From an uncultured Bacteroidales bacterium (GTDB taxonomy: Bacteria > Bacteroidota > Bacteroidia > Bacteroidales > Paludibacteraceae): a stretch of DNA of 64,000 nucleotides. The stretch spans positions 1 to 64,000 of the forward strand of contig CAIWCC010000125.1 of NCBI GenBank assembly GCA_903911085.1, read 5' to 3'. The translations under genes and the position numbers were made by a program. Under the pieces are notes generated by a model. The model saw only the letters and a list, made by a program, of their open reading frames with translations, was not told where the DNA came from and ran no database searches. Shown here piece after piece: positions 46,610 to 56,010 of this stretch. Within the stretch, counting starts at the first letter, position 1; the number at the start of each line of letters is the position of its first letter.

Positions 46610-47977
46610 TTATTTCTGGTTCTCGGACAGTTTGAAAACTGGATATTTACTATTACGTCCAATCTTTGAGAGTTTTAGCATTTCGTTTTGACTTAATCCC
46701 TTATTAAAGACTGCTACACCACCAAAATAGGCCGACAAAGTAGCATGTCGGTTGCTGTGAATTACTCTACCAATGGTAAAAGGTGAACCATCTGATTCAT
46801 TTTGTGGCGAATAAATATCTTTGCCAAACCAATATGGATTTGCTTTAATGGCTACAAGCTCAAAAGATGCAATATTGCTGAATTTTCCTTTGCTGTCTTT
46901 TTGCAAGGTTAATCTTACTTTCGTAAATTCGAATTCACGAATAACAATGCGCTCACTGTTAGATTCAGAAATGACTTTCTCACTCAATAGTTTACTTTCT
47001 GGTGGGCAATAATATTGATCCTTGGGAAATTGGTCATTTTCACCATCCTGCAATCCAACTATTTTCGAAAGTCGAGCTTGTTTCCAGGCATTTGCGGCAT
47101 GTTTGTAAAATGGATGATTCACAGGATTTTCAATCCAATACTCCGTTGTTTTGCCGTCTAAATAGGCGGTGACCGTTTTCTTTTTATTGTCGTAAACAAA
47201 GCCCACTACCGACCAGCAAGCATTCAGTGCATCGATAGTTACATTGGCAGGTGCTTTGGTTATTTTTTCTTTTGTGGTAGCCAATTGGCGGGCATAATGA
47301 TCGCCAAAAGAAGAAAGGCCATTTTCGGACACATGAGCACTAACACTACCGGGATTGGCGCTCAAACCTGCAAACATGCCGTATTGACGCTGTCCCCTTA
47401 CTTTCAATTCAGCAGGAATACCTCTTGGCGGCGAGTCAGTTCCTTCGTGCCAAAGTCCAGCAATGGCGTGGGCACCATCCTGATAAATCATCCAAACCAC
47501 CATCGAAACTGATTGGCCGGGACCTTTTACATCAATAGGTGTGTTGTTCAAATTGGCGCGTGGCAACATCAAAACAGGTAATTCAGTTACACTTTTAGGT
47601 GATTTAAATTGCACCGCCTGCCCAAAAGGACCGTAGCCAAACAAAGGAAAATCATCCAAATTTGCTTCAGCACCATCATTCCAGAATGCACGGGAGATAT
47701 TCCGTGGTTCCAAAATGTAACGATGGTCATCGCCTTTTGCGGTATAAGCCATAAAGTTTCCTTTGCCATTTACACCATCTTCGCGCAACACAAAATCCCA
47801 AAAAGCGGCTAACCCAGGCATGTTACGCACCAACTGTACTCGTTCATTGTAGGTCTTTGTCTGTTTTGATTGTTTTTTTAAATTATTGCCTTGACCGAAA
47901 CTTTGTAACTGAAAGCTAGTCAAGACCATAATTCCAAACATCAACACAGTTTTTAATGATAAAAATTTAAAGTGCAT
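46610..47977 (-). CDS. Secreted ConA/LamG-like protein of unknown function
   Basis: A protein of 455 aa from the ATG at 47977. The frame continues upstream to 48058, but only the internal Met gives a clean signal peptide (MHFKFLSLKTVLMF..., ending SFGQ). I do not recognise a named enzyme family. A concanavalin-like (LamG) fold is suggested by PGQSVSMVVWMIYQDG, VTAYLDGK and the closing GGVAVFNKGLSQNEMLKLSK, a LamG hallmark. A segment LAAFWDFVLREDGVNGKG opens the domain. Its place behind a beta-helix enzyme and before a GH16 operon suggests glycan binding or a lyase/hydrolase role. No sorting tail is seen. It starts 26 nt after the beta-helix gene. Confidence 0.75.
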   Translation of the reverse strand: MHFKFLSLKTVLMFGIMVLTSFQLQSFGQGNNLKKQSKQTKTYNERVQLVRNMPGLAAFWDFVLREDGVNGKGNFMAYTAKGDDHRYILEPRNISRAFWNDGAEANLDDFPLFGYGPFGQAVQFKSPKSVTELPVLMLPRANLNNTPIDVKGPGQSVSMVVWMIYQDGAHAIAGLWHEGTDSPPRGIPAELKVRGQRQYGMFAGLSANPGSVSAHVSENGLSSFGDHYARQLATTKEKITKAPANVTIDALNACWSVVGFVYDNKKKTVTAYLDGKTTEYWIENPVNHPFYKHAANAWKQARLSKIVGLQDGENDQFPKDQYYCPPESKLLSEKVISESNSERIVIREFEFTKVRLTLQKDSKGKFSNIASFELVAIKANPYWFGKDIYSPQNESDGSPFTIGRVIHSNRHATLSAYFGGVAVFNKGLSQNEMLKLSKIGRNSKYPVFKLSENQK

Positions 47978-48002
47978 TGTCAAATTTTTTACTAAATAGC
48001 AT

Positions 48003-50198
48003 TTATTTAATTTTATACAACAATACTGCAAAATCTCCTGATACTTTTTCTTCGCCATTTACAATCCAATATTTACATACGTCAATTACGGGTTTACCAA
48101 AAGCTATTTCGTTACTTTTTCGGTTAAAATTCTGAATAAGAACGTTTTTAGAATTTTCAATTACAATAATGGCTCTGTCTACTTCTTTTTCCAATTGGTA
48201 GTTCCCAGAACCTCCAATTAATTGAATGTCTTCACAATTAACTATATTCAATAATTCGCCAGAAAGTTCATACTTAAAGCCATAAACAGTTACATGTTTT
48301 GCATTTTCAAGTAACGTTTGCGTTGAATTTGGCAAATGTTCGATACTAAGTTGATAAAAAGTTAAAGGTTGGGTGGTGTTATTTACCTGTAACAAATTAA
48401 ATTTTTTGGATTTGCCACCTCCACCAACAGGAATATGATCGGTACATAAATGATATACTTTTCCACTGGCATTTTCTGAAAAGTAAATATATGGTAGCTC
48501 AGCAGGATTTAGTTGTTCAAATGTTTTCGGTTTTTTTAGTTTTACAGTTTCTGTAACTACATCACGTACCAATGTGTTGGCTGTTTGGATGTGTAGATAG
48601 GTCATACGCGGAAATCCTAAAATTGCAAAATCGCTCAACAATAAATTCCCTGTTGAACTATTTTCGCTATTCAATATTGCCCCCAATTCGTTTTTCCATT
48701 CGTTGGCTGCATGAATGACCGAAATAAATTTACCAGCTCCAATCATTTTCAACCCACTTTTTAATGTTATAGGTTGTCTGATATGGAAATGCCCACGGGG
48801 AATAAAAACCGTTTTTCCAAAATTAGGATTACCTTGCGTTGTTGCTTGGTCAATCGCTTTTTGAATAGCTGGTCCATCATCATCGTTATCAACAATATTT
48901 TCGGGAGTTGCACCAAAATCTTTTGCAATATCCAGTATATTTGTATCATCCCATTCGGGTAATTTGCTCCAAGTGTGTTTGGCAATCAAGTTCTTAGAAG
49001 GATCTTGTGCAACCAATGGTTCATAAAGCTGAAAATGAGCTGTTTGGTTGTTTAATTCTTTACCGGCTACAAATACCGAAGCTTTGTCAAGCTCCGAAGT
49101 AAAAACATAGCTCGAAATTTTTTGCCATTTGCTTGCGAGTCCATTCACAATTTTTGCAGGAGGATTTACTGCTCCACTTTCTATTACTTCGGATGCTTTT
49201 ACAAATACATTATTCATAGTCACATCTTGCGCAAAATTGTAAATAGCCTTACCCGATGCACCTTTCATTTCAATAGTTCCGTCGGTTAGGCATAAATTTG
49301 AATTTCCGTGGTCAACGCGACCATTGGCAGTTATTGTCCGTATATTTTTTAAATAAACTGCCCTGTAATCTTTACTTGGTTTTGCAGGACTTGTAATTTT
49401 AAATCCTGTCACAATTACCGGGCCTCTCGATTCTATAACTTTTAATCCACATTCGCTTTGATTTTCGAGCGTTAAGCCAATAATTGTAGGGTTTGGACGG
49501 TATAGATTCTGTAATATACCAATCTTTCCACCGCTAATGCTTAAATTTACCACTCCACCACCCGAACCTGGCAAACTGCAAATTCCTACATTGAATTGAC
49601 TTCCATAGATTTTTACATCTTCAATCACACAATGTTGTGCACCAGCCATTGAAATGGCATTTACGGTGGGATTATTTCCCATATCAACATTAATACCACG
49701 TAAAGTAGAACCATAAAGCGACGGAGAATTTGGTTTTCCATCCGTAATAAGTTCGAAATAAATAAAAATATTGCGGTCGACTACACTGCTGTCTTTCAAC
49801 TTAATAATGGGTGTTTTACCCTTAGAAGAACCGATTAGCTGATAAGCAAATTTTCGTGAGCCAGTTTTTGTAGTAACACATTTTAGCTGTTTACTTATCA
49901 AAAATGTTTTGTTTGCTGGAAAAAACGAAACCAAGTTACAATTATATGCATCATCCAAAGCCTGCTGAATAGCATTTGAATCATCCGTTTTTCCGTCTCC
50001 AATTGCATTGTAGGGTGGTTTAGTAACATCTATATACCCTTTTTCTAAGGGTTGATATTTTTGGTTTAGTTTCAAACTTTCGGGAAAGTCAGCTGGATTG
50101 ACGTTTTTTTGAATCTCCATGCCTCCCGCCAAACAAGCTGTATTATGTAAAAAAAGTAGAAGTACGATAAGACTTACTATTTTATTTTTGTTTCTCAT
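48003..50198 (-). CDS. Double right-handed beta-helix glycan enzyme without sorting tail
   Basis: A protein of about 731 aa from the ATG at 50198. The frame begins earlier (50243), but the stretch in front is hydrophilic and this Met starts the signal peptide. It has two Pectate_lyase_3-type helices, opening with GYIDVTKPPYNAIGDGKTDD and with DDDGPAIQKAIDQAT ... GKTVFIPRGHFHIRQPITL. The same tandem layout is found in GH55, and the same segments occur in the T9SS-tailed paralogue at 23191-25803 (RGINVDMG, NAISMAGAQHCVIEDVKIYG, VTMNNVFVKAS). It ends at FAVLLYKIK with no tail. Activity is inferred as an exo-glycosidase or lyase. Confidence 0.85.
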   Translation of the reverse strand: MRNKNKIVSLIVLLLFLHNTACLAGGMEIQKNVNPADFPESLKLNQKYQPLEKGYIDVTKPPYNAIGDGKTDDSNAIQQALDDAYNCNLVSFFPANKTFLISKQLKCVTTKTGSRKFAYQLIGSSKGKTPIIKLKDSSVVDRNIFIYFELITDGKPNSPSLYGSTLRGINVDMGNNPTVNAISMAGAQHCVIEDVKIYGSQFNVGICSLPGSGGGVVNLSISGGKIGILQNLYRPNPTIIGLTLENQSECGLKVIESRGPVIVTGFKITSPAKPSKDYRAVYLKNIRTITANGRVDHGNSNLCLTDGTIEMKGASGKAIYNFAQDVTMNNVFVKASEVIESGAVNPPAKIVNGLASKWQKISSYVFTSELDKASVFVAGKELNNQTAHFQLYEPLVAQDPSKNLIAKHTWSKLPEWDDTNILDIAKDFGATPENIVDNDDDGPAIQKAIDQATTQGNPNFGKTVFIPRGHFHIRQPITLKSGLKMIGAGKFISVIHAANEWKNELGAILNSENSSTGNLLLSDFAILGFPRMTYLHIQTANTLVRDVVTETVKLKKPKTFEQLNPAELPYIYFSENASGKVYHLCTDHIPVGGGGKSKKFNLLQVNNTTQPLTFYQLSIEHLPNSTQTLLENAKHVTVYGFKYELSGELLNIVNCEDIQLIGGSGNYQLEKEVDRAIIVIENSKNVLIQNFNRKSNEIAFGKPVIDVCKYWIVNGEEKVSGDFAVLLYKIK

Positions 50199-50289
50199 AT
50201 AGTGTTTTTTAACGGTTGTTTTTTCTTTTAAGGTGTAATTCATTTATTCAATTTATTAAATATTTTGTTTTTTGGTATTAAAACTCAGT

Positions 50290-50371
50290 GGTTTTTGAGT
50301 ATTCCTTAGAGCATTTTGTGTAATAGCTATACCACAAAGAAACACAAATATTTTACACAAAGTTGCACTAA
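50290..50371. repeat. Degenerate intergenic repeat, related to 7699-7779
   Basis: This segment of the 255-nt gap upstream of the beta-helix gene is rich in TTTGTG/CACAAAG words and aligns by eye with 7699-7779 in the other large - strand gap. It has an imperfect inverted repeat around TAGCTATA (TTTTGTG against CACAAAG). It is probably a common Bacteroidota intergenic repeat. No -7 box is clear in it. Confidence 0.4.
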
Positions 50372-50388
50372 AAACACAGAATAACTTC

Positions 50389-50434
50389 TCAAAAAAAGGA
50401 AGAGACTATACAATTATGAATAAGCCTCTTCCTT
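50389..50434 (-). terminator. Hairpin plus T-tract terminator of the SusCD operon
   Basis: AAGGAAGAG (50396-50404) and CTCTTCCTT (50426-50434) are exact 9-nt arms with a 21-nt loop. On the - strand the stem runs into an uninterrupted T run (complement of the A run 50391-50397). It lies 65 nt after the stop of the SusE-like lipoprotein gene, so it ends the susC-susD-susC-susD-lipoprotein unit and isolates it from the beta-helix gene. Confidence 0.7.
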
Positions 50435-50498
50435 AATAATCGAAAGAATGTTAACTAAAGAAATCTTCTTTATATTTCAAAAAGTGATTCAAAAATAA

Positions 50499-51377
50499 TT
50501 ACTGCCACTTTTCTACTTTTAATGGAGAATCAAAATGATAAAGTGTATCTAAAACATGGTGTTGTACACCTGTTTTTGTGTAGGAATAATCTAGCGTGAA
50601 AACCTTTTTAGTCTTATCATATTGCCCCGTACCTGATATGTTAGTCATATCTTTTAAAACCCCAGGTATAATAGTAACAGAACCATCGGTTTTAATCTGA
50701 AGTTTCAGCTTGTTAGCACCTGTTAAATCGGCGCCAATATAAGGCACTGAGCATGAATCTTTTGCCAGTGTAGTGATTAATTTGTTAGTATTTTTAACAA
50801 GGTCTGCATTTGAATACTTAAATGAACTTGCAATTTGTCCAGTTGTATTGAGCGTGTGGTCAACTCCCTTAACCCAATATGCACCATAATACTTATTTTG
50901 ATACTTAATAGCAATGATTGTTGAATCTTTGCCTGCAAGAATCGAATCAAGAGTGGTTCCGGTTATTTTAAGCGGAAGTGCATAATTCAATAAATGTGCT
51001 TTAGGATCATTTATAAACTTTTCGTTTAATGTAATTGTCACCTTACCTAAAATTTGATCTTTAGGAATATCCATTTGATTAGGGTTAGAAATAGTGTAAT
51101 AATCAGCAGGTAACAAGGTCAACTGCGGATAATTCGCCAACAAAGTTGGTCGAACCTCGAAATTTACTACTTCATTTGCTTTGTTTTCGTATACCCCAGC
51201 CAATACAACGCCCACTTCCATGCTTAACTCATCCTTACCATCTTGAACTATTAATGTTCTTAATGGACTTTGAAGTGCAAAGTAAGTTGCAGTATAATCG
51301 AAATCTAACTTGTAATCGTCGTAACATGATGATAATAAGAACATCAAAACGATTGGAATTAATACTATTTTTTTCAT
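50499..51377 (-). CDS. SusE-like surface glycan-binding lipoprotein (DUF1735 type)
   Basis: A 292-residue lipoprotein. The lipobox is LSSC with Cys18, followed by YDDYK, an acidic stretch like the surface lipoprotein export signal of Bacteroidota. The N-terminal domain (GVVLAGVYENKANEVVNFEV, LLPADYYTISNP) is of the DUF1735 type found in surface glycan-binding proteins. The C-terminal half (IKTDGSVTIIPGVLKDMTNISGTG, YDKTKKVFTLDYSYT) is like DUF4361. It would bind the polysaccharide outside the cell next to the SusCD porin. It is last in the operon, 21 nt after susD and before the terminator. Confidence 0.88.
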   Translation of the reverse strand: MKKIVLIPIVLMFLLSSCYDDYKLDFDYTATYFALQSPLRTLIVQDGKDELSMEVGVVLAGVYENKANEVVNFEVRPTLLANYPQLTLLPADYYTISNPNQMDIPKDQILGKVTITLNEKFINDPKAHLLNYALPLKITGTTLDSILAGKDSTIIAIKYQNKYYGAYWVKGVDHTLNTTGQIASSFKYSNADLVKNTNKLITTLAKDSCSVPYIGADLTGANKLKLQIKTDGSVTIIPGVLKDMTNISGTGQYDKTKKVFTLDYSYTKTGVQHHVLDTLYHFDSPLKVEKWQ

Positions 51378-51398
51378 TTTCGTTGATTTTTATTGTTA

Positions 51399-53162
51399 TT
51401 ACCACCCCTCGTTTTGGGTGAGATTAGTTGCTTTGTATAATTCTGTAATTGGTAATGGACAATAATACTTTGTATTGCTGAATGGCAAAGTTAATAAATT
51501 TACTTTTTCGTAGGTGTATGTTCCAACAACAGCAGTAGGAGTAATCTTAATCCTCTGAATGGTTGTGTTTAACGGATCTTTCCAACGACGTAAATCATAG
51601 AAACGATGTCCTTCGAAACAAAGTTCAATACGACGTTCGTTTTTGATTAATGTACGAAAATTAGAGGCTGAAGCTGCCTGTTCGATCAAATAATTATCGG
51701 CACTTACAGGAGCTATACCAGCTCTTTTTCTAACTTCAGCAATGGCATTTTGTGCAGTCATACCTTTTATCGCTGTGGTTGGACCAACTGCTTCGTTGGC
51801 TGCCTCAGCAAAATTTAAGTACAATTCAGCTTGACGAAATGCAACTCCATAATGAAAATCATTGGTGGTGCTACCTGGTACAAGATTAGCTTTTGAACTT
51901 ACCCATTTACGGAGATAATAACCTGTGCGCGTACTGTTTTCTATGGTTGCTCGTCCAAAACCCGCCATATCTTTTCCACCTTCAAAAGTTTCCACTTTTG
52001 TAGTTTTAAATGTTGCACCATTAAACAGTATTGACATATAAAAGCGCGGATCCCTGCTTAAGTACATATTTGTTTCCGAGTAACCAGTTTTTGCAACATC
52101 CGCTGTAATCGGATATCCATTAGCCATTGGGAACGCATCAACTAAATTTTGGGTTGGATTACAATTCCCAGAACCGTAGATAGAAGGAAGAAAATTCCTA
52201 GTAGCCATAGCTAAATCTCCAGAACTTGTGCCGACCATTCGACGCAAAATTAATTCAGCACTCTGCGGGTCATTATAAAACTTTGCCGAAATGTTAGTTA
52301 CATCATAAATTCGGGGTAAACCAAAACCAATCGAATCGATAGCTTCCTTAGCTGTTTCAGCAGCAGTTCTCCATTTCTGAGTTTTCTCAGCATCACTTAA
52401 ACCATCAGTAAATGCAGGACTTGCTTCGTATAAACGAAGACGCGATTTAAGAGCTAAACATGCTACATCAGTTGGTCGACCTAAGTTATCCTGATTTGAA
52501 TACTTAAAGGTTGTTTTATCCCATGATTTAGGAAGATAAACCATGGCACTATCAATATCAGTAACAATTTGTGCCACACATTCGCTGTAAGTATTTCTAG
52601 CTAAATTTGGAATGTCGGTTGTACTTAAAAGAGTTGTAACAATAGGGAAACCCATCATTTTTCCATTCACATCTTTACCACCAAAAGTTTTAAGAAGTTC
52701 AAACTCACAATAAGCTCGAAGAAAATAGGCTTCGCCCATTGTAATTTTTGTAAACTGGTTGTTATCTGCATCGCCTGTCTTTTTAAACCTAATATTATAT
52801 TTTTTCATTATGTCGAAAAAATTATTAAGGTCACGTATATCTTCATATCGGGCATTCCAGATATTGAGTGGATTATTCGTTGCACTCCAATAGGTAGGTA
52901 ATTCTACCATTTTGTTAATGTTTGATGCCAAAATATTGGTAAGTGCATCATCTGTTGCACACTCAAGAAAACCACCGCTCACGCCTTCGAATGATGATGG
53001 TATCACTCTATAAACATAGTTAACTAAACCCCTAACCATATCAGGCTGTGTTATCATCTGTTCATAAGTCACTTCATCGGATATTTTCGGATCAAGAAAA
53101 TTCTCACAAGAAGAGAGTACAAACATCATCATTGTTAATAATAGAAATGAATTATATTTCAT
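51399..53162 (-). CDS. susD: SusD-like nutrient-binding outer-membrane lipoprotein (pair 2)
   Basis: A 587-residue SusD/RagB protein. The lipobox is LSSC (Cys19), followed by ENFLDPKISDEV, typical of SusD starts. The TPR-like part has AYFLRAYCEFELLKTFGG (a SusD hallmark), and the C-terminal part has INFAEAANEA-like and LIKNERRIELCFEGHRFYDLRRWKDP, another hallmark. It forms the lid of the neighbouring SusC porin and captures oligosaccharides. It starts 39 nt after its susC and is 21 nt before the SusE-like gene. Confidence 0.95.
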   Translation of the reverse strand: MKYNSFLLLTMMMFVLSSCENFLDPKISDEVTYEQMITQPDMVRGLVNYVYRVIPSSFEGVSGGFLECATDDALTNILASNINKMVELPTYWSATNNPLNIWNARYEDIRDLNNFFDIMKKYNIRFKKTGDADNNQFTKITMGEAYFLRAYCEFELLKTFGGKDVNGKMMGFPIVTTLLSTTDIPNLARNTYSECVAQIVTDIDSAMVYLPKSWDKTTFKYSNQDNLGRPTDVACLALKSRLRLYEASPAFTDGLSDAEKTQKWRTAAETAKEAIDSIGFGLPRIYDVTNISAKFYNDPQSAELILRRMVGTSSGDLAMATRNFLPSIYGSGNCNPTQNLVDAFPMANGYPITADVAKTGYSETNMYLSRDPRFYMSILFNGATFKTTKVETFEGGKDMAGFGRATIENSTRTGYYLRKWVSSKANLVPGSTTNDFHYGVAFRQAELYLNFAEAANEAVGPTTAIKGMTAQNAIAEVRKRAGIAPVSADNYLIEQAASASNFRTLIKNERRIELCFEGHRFYDLRRWKDPLNTTIQRIKITPTAVVGTYTYEKVNLLTLPFSNTKYYCPLPITELYKATNLTQNEGW

Positions 53163-53201
53163 AATTTCTTATTTTTTGAATTATTGAAAATTAATTATTG
53201 T

Positions 53202-55982
53202 TTAAAAAGAAACCTTTAATCCCAATGAAACAGTCTTAAACATAGGGTATTTAGTAAGTCCGGCATTCGAATCCTCTGAATCAAGATCTTTTATAGTAGA
53301 GAAACTCAATAGATCGGTACCGCTAATATATAACTTTGTTTGACTTAAAGAAATCTTTTTCAGCAAACTCTCTGGCAACATATAGCTAATTTCAGCAGTC
53401 CGCAATTTAAAATATGAACCATCAGTCATCCAGAATGAAGAGTTTCTTAAACTGTGACTTGTTGATGAAGTTGTTAATCTTGGATAATCGGCTCTTAAAA
53501 CTTGAGTTGAATACTTTCCTTCACCCAAATTCCAGTAGTACGAGTTGTTCAACATTTTGTCAACTTCGGAAATTCCTTGTCCTACTAAATAAACTTCAAA
53601 TCCTTTGTATTTCAAGTTTAAATTTACACCATAGTTTATCGTTGGAAATGAATGTCCGATTTGTGTTTGGTCATAACCATCAATAACATTATCACCCAAA
53701 TCGTTAACGATATTTGCAAGTTTAAGATCACCTGGACGAATTAAACCATATTGAGATTTAACACCATAAGCATCAATATCAGCTTGATCGGTATATACAC
53801 CATCATAGACCCAACCAAAAATTGCATCGGTTGTTTTGCCTGTTCTGTTCAGTTGCGAATATATGTTAAATTCGTCAAGTATCTCGTTTACCGATTTGGT
53901 ATACATGAAATTTCCACCTACACTAAATGAAAAGTCCTTACCAATTGATTTGCTGAAGTCGATGCTAACATCAACTCCTTTATTGCTAATAGCATTATAA
54001 TTAGCAGTTGGCGAAATATTGCTCACATAACCAGGCACTTTGTTGCTCAATACAGTTGGGATATCATAACGATATTGCTCAAAGTAATTGGCTTCTAAAG
54101 TCAATGAATTTTTAAATAATCGTGCTTCAATCCCAAAATTTGATTCTCTCGATTTTTCAAAAGTCATGTTCGGATTGCCTAATTTCGAAAGTGTGTATCC
54201 ATAAATTGTTGAAGTAATTGCAGCATTGTTAATCCCAAAACGTTGCATATTGCCTGACGCATATTGATCATCGGATAGATAATAACCAACTGAATTGTCG
54301 TACCCCATTACCCCATAACTGCCTTTTAGTTTTAAATAATTAACAACAGAAGAGCCTTTTAGAAAGCTTTCGTTAGAAATAATCCAACCTGCACCAGCAC
54401 TACCAAAAAGTGCATATCTATTTCCTCTTGTAAACCTGTCAGATCCCATTAGTGAAGAAGTTGCCTCAATAACATATCTGTTGTCGTACGCATAATTTAC
54501 TTGTAGGCCCAAGTTGACGTTTTTATCATCCTGCACTGTTCCAGTAGCATCTTCAATGGTTTTCAATGATAGAGACCGTGTAGCCAAAACAAGATTTGTC
54601 AATATACTGTGTTTGCCAAAATCTCTAGCATAATTTAGGTTTGCATTTAATGCCACATTCCGAAAGAAATCGTCACTCAACTTAGCTTCAGTACCTTTTA
54701 CATCATCAGTACCAACTCTGACTAAAGAATCCTCACGAATAACATTGAAACTTGAATATTGTAAGGTTTTTCCCATTTCTATAGCGTTATATGCATCGAA
54801 CCCCACGTTAACAGCAGCAGTAAGTCCTTTTAAATAACTGTTGAAATCGAATTTCATACCGATGTTGGTTTGTACACGATAGGTTTCGCTATTCACATAA
54901 CCACCGCGTGCCAAATCACCATACAGGTTAGTTTGCCCAGCCCTTGCACTCCGTCCCAATGAGTCAGTGTTTCCACGCATTCCTACAAAAAAAGGATAAT
55001 CGTTTGGTCTACTTGTCGACATGGACGAGAACATATTTGCAGAAGAAACATTGGATCTAGAACGTAATCCCATTCGACCCGAAATGTCAAGATTCATACT
55101 TATTATTTTACTAACCTTGTAGTCAAGATTACTCATCAAATTCAAGAGATTGAACTGGTTTTGTTTACCAACTGCTTCGAGTCCACCTTCGTTGATGTAT
55201 TCAACATTAAAGAAATACTTTGTATTGTTGTCGCCACCCACTAACGAAGTATTTACTCGTTTAAAGTCTGATTGATCTTTAAGGAACGTTCCATAATAAT
55301 CTTCATCTGGATATTTGCGAGGTGAAGTTTGGTTTTTATAAAGTTCAATTACCTCAGGTTTATAAGTATTTGCAGCAACATCCAAGCCATCGTTTAACCG
55401 TGCTTGGTTGTAATAATTTGCATAATCGACTGCGCCTAAAAACTTAGGCAGCGCAACGGGAGTTTTCATACCGCTTTCCACCGAAATCGACATTTTTTTC
55501 TTCATTTTCATTCCACGCTTGGTGGTTACCATAAGCACGCCATTGGTGGCAGCACTTCCATACATCATTTTAGCTGTAATATCTTTCAGAACAGTTATTG
55601 ACTCGATAGATTCCATCGAAAGATCAGATAAATTCCTGTTTGGTATTCCATCTATTACCACCATAGGAGCATCGCTGGCACCACCACGTGAACGTCCGCG
55701 AACTTTAAAACTTGCTCCCGATGAACCAGGTTCTCCAGAATATTTAAATACATAGAGTCCTGATACCAACCCAGATAATGCTGCATTGGCATTATATTCA
55801 GTTGAATGACGTAACATATCACCACTAATTACATCTATAGCGCCAACAACCCGATCTTTAGCAATTGAAGTATATGGAAGTTGTGTTTTTTTAGAAGCAG
55901 CATTACTTACCGTGTCATTCTGCCCCGAAACGTAAGAGGAGAATGTAATTAATAAAAGTAATGCTATTATTGATTTATTCAT
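53202..55982 (-). CDS. susC: SusC-like TonB-dependent porin lacking the N-terminal extension (pair 2)
   Basis: A 926-residue outer-membrane TonB-dependent porin that imports oligosaccharides, from the ATG at 55982 (four residues after the longest frame start). After the signal peptide (ending VSGQ) the plug domain begins almost at once with AIDVISGDML. It has the SusC signature PMVVIDGIPNRNLSDLSMES, ITVLKD, YGSAATNGVLMVTTKRG. The CarboxypepD_reg (plug-preceding) domain that the other SusC has at residues about 10-95 is missing. The barrel ends KTVSLGLKVSF. The shorter form may couple differently to TonB or to SusD; this is inference. It is 28 nt after the first susD. Confidence 0.93.
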   Translation of the reverse strand: MNKSIIALLLLITFSSYVSGQNDTVSNAASKKTQLPYTSIAKDRVVGAIDVISGDMLRHSTEYNANAALSGLVSGLYVFKYSGEPGSSGASFKVRGRSRGGASDAPMVVIDGIPNRNLSDLSMESIESITVLKDITAKMMYGSAATNGVLMVTTKRGMKMKKKMSISVESGMKTPVALPKFLGAVDYANYYNQARLNDGLDVAANTYKPEVIELYKNQTSPRKYPDEDYYGTFLKDQSDFKRVNTSLVGGDNNTKYFFNVEYINEGGLEAVGKQNQFNLLNLMSNLDYKVSKIISMNLDISGRMGLRSRSNVSSANMFSSMSTSRPNDYPFFVGMRGNTDSLGRSARAGQTNLYGDLARGGYVNSETYRVQTNIGMKFDFNSYLKGLTAAVNVGFDAYNAIEMGKTLQYSSFNVIREDSLVRVGTDDVKGTEAKLSDDFFRNVALNANLNYARDFGKHSILTNLVLATRSLSLKTIEDATGTVQDDKNVNLGLQVNYAYDNRYVIEATSSLMGSDRFTRGNRYALFGSAGAGWIISNESFLKGSSVVNYLKLKGSYGVMGYDNSVGYYLSDDQYASGNMQRFGINNAAITSTIYGYTLSKLGNPNMTFEKSRESNFGIEARLFKNSLTLEANYFEQYRYDIPTVLSNKVPGYVSNISPTANYNAISNKGVDVSIDFSKSIGKDFSFSVGGNFMYTKSVNEILDEFNIYSQLNRTGKTTDAIFGWVYDGVYTDQADIDAYGVKSQYGLIRPGDLKLANIVNDLGDNVIDGYDQTQIGHSFPTINYGVNLNLKYKGFEVYLVGQGISEVDKMLNNSYYWNLGEGKYSTQVLRADYPRLTTSSTSHSLRNSSFWMTDGSYFKLRTAEISYMLPESLLKKISLSQTKLYISGTDLLSFSTIKDLDSEDSNAGLTKYPMFKTVSLGLKVSF

Positions 55983-56010
55983 ATTGTTTTTCATTAAATA
56001 AATTATAAAA

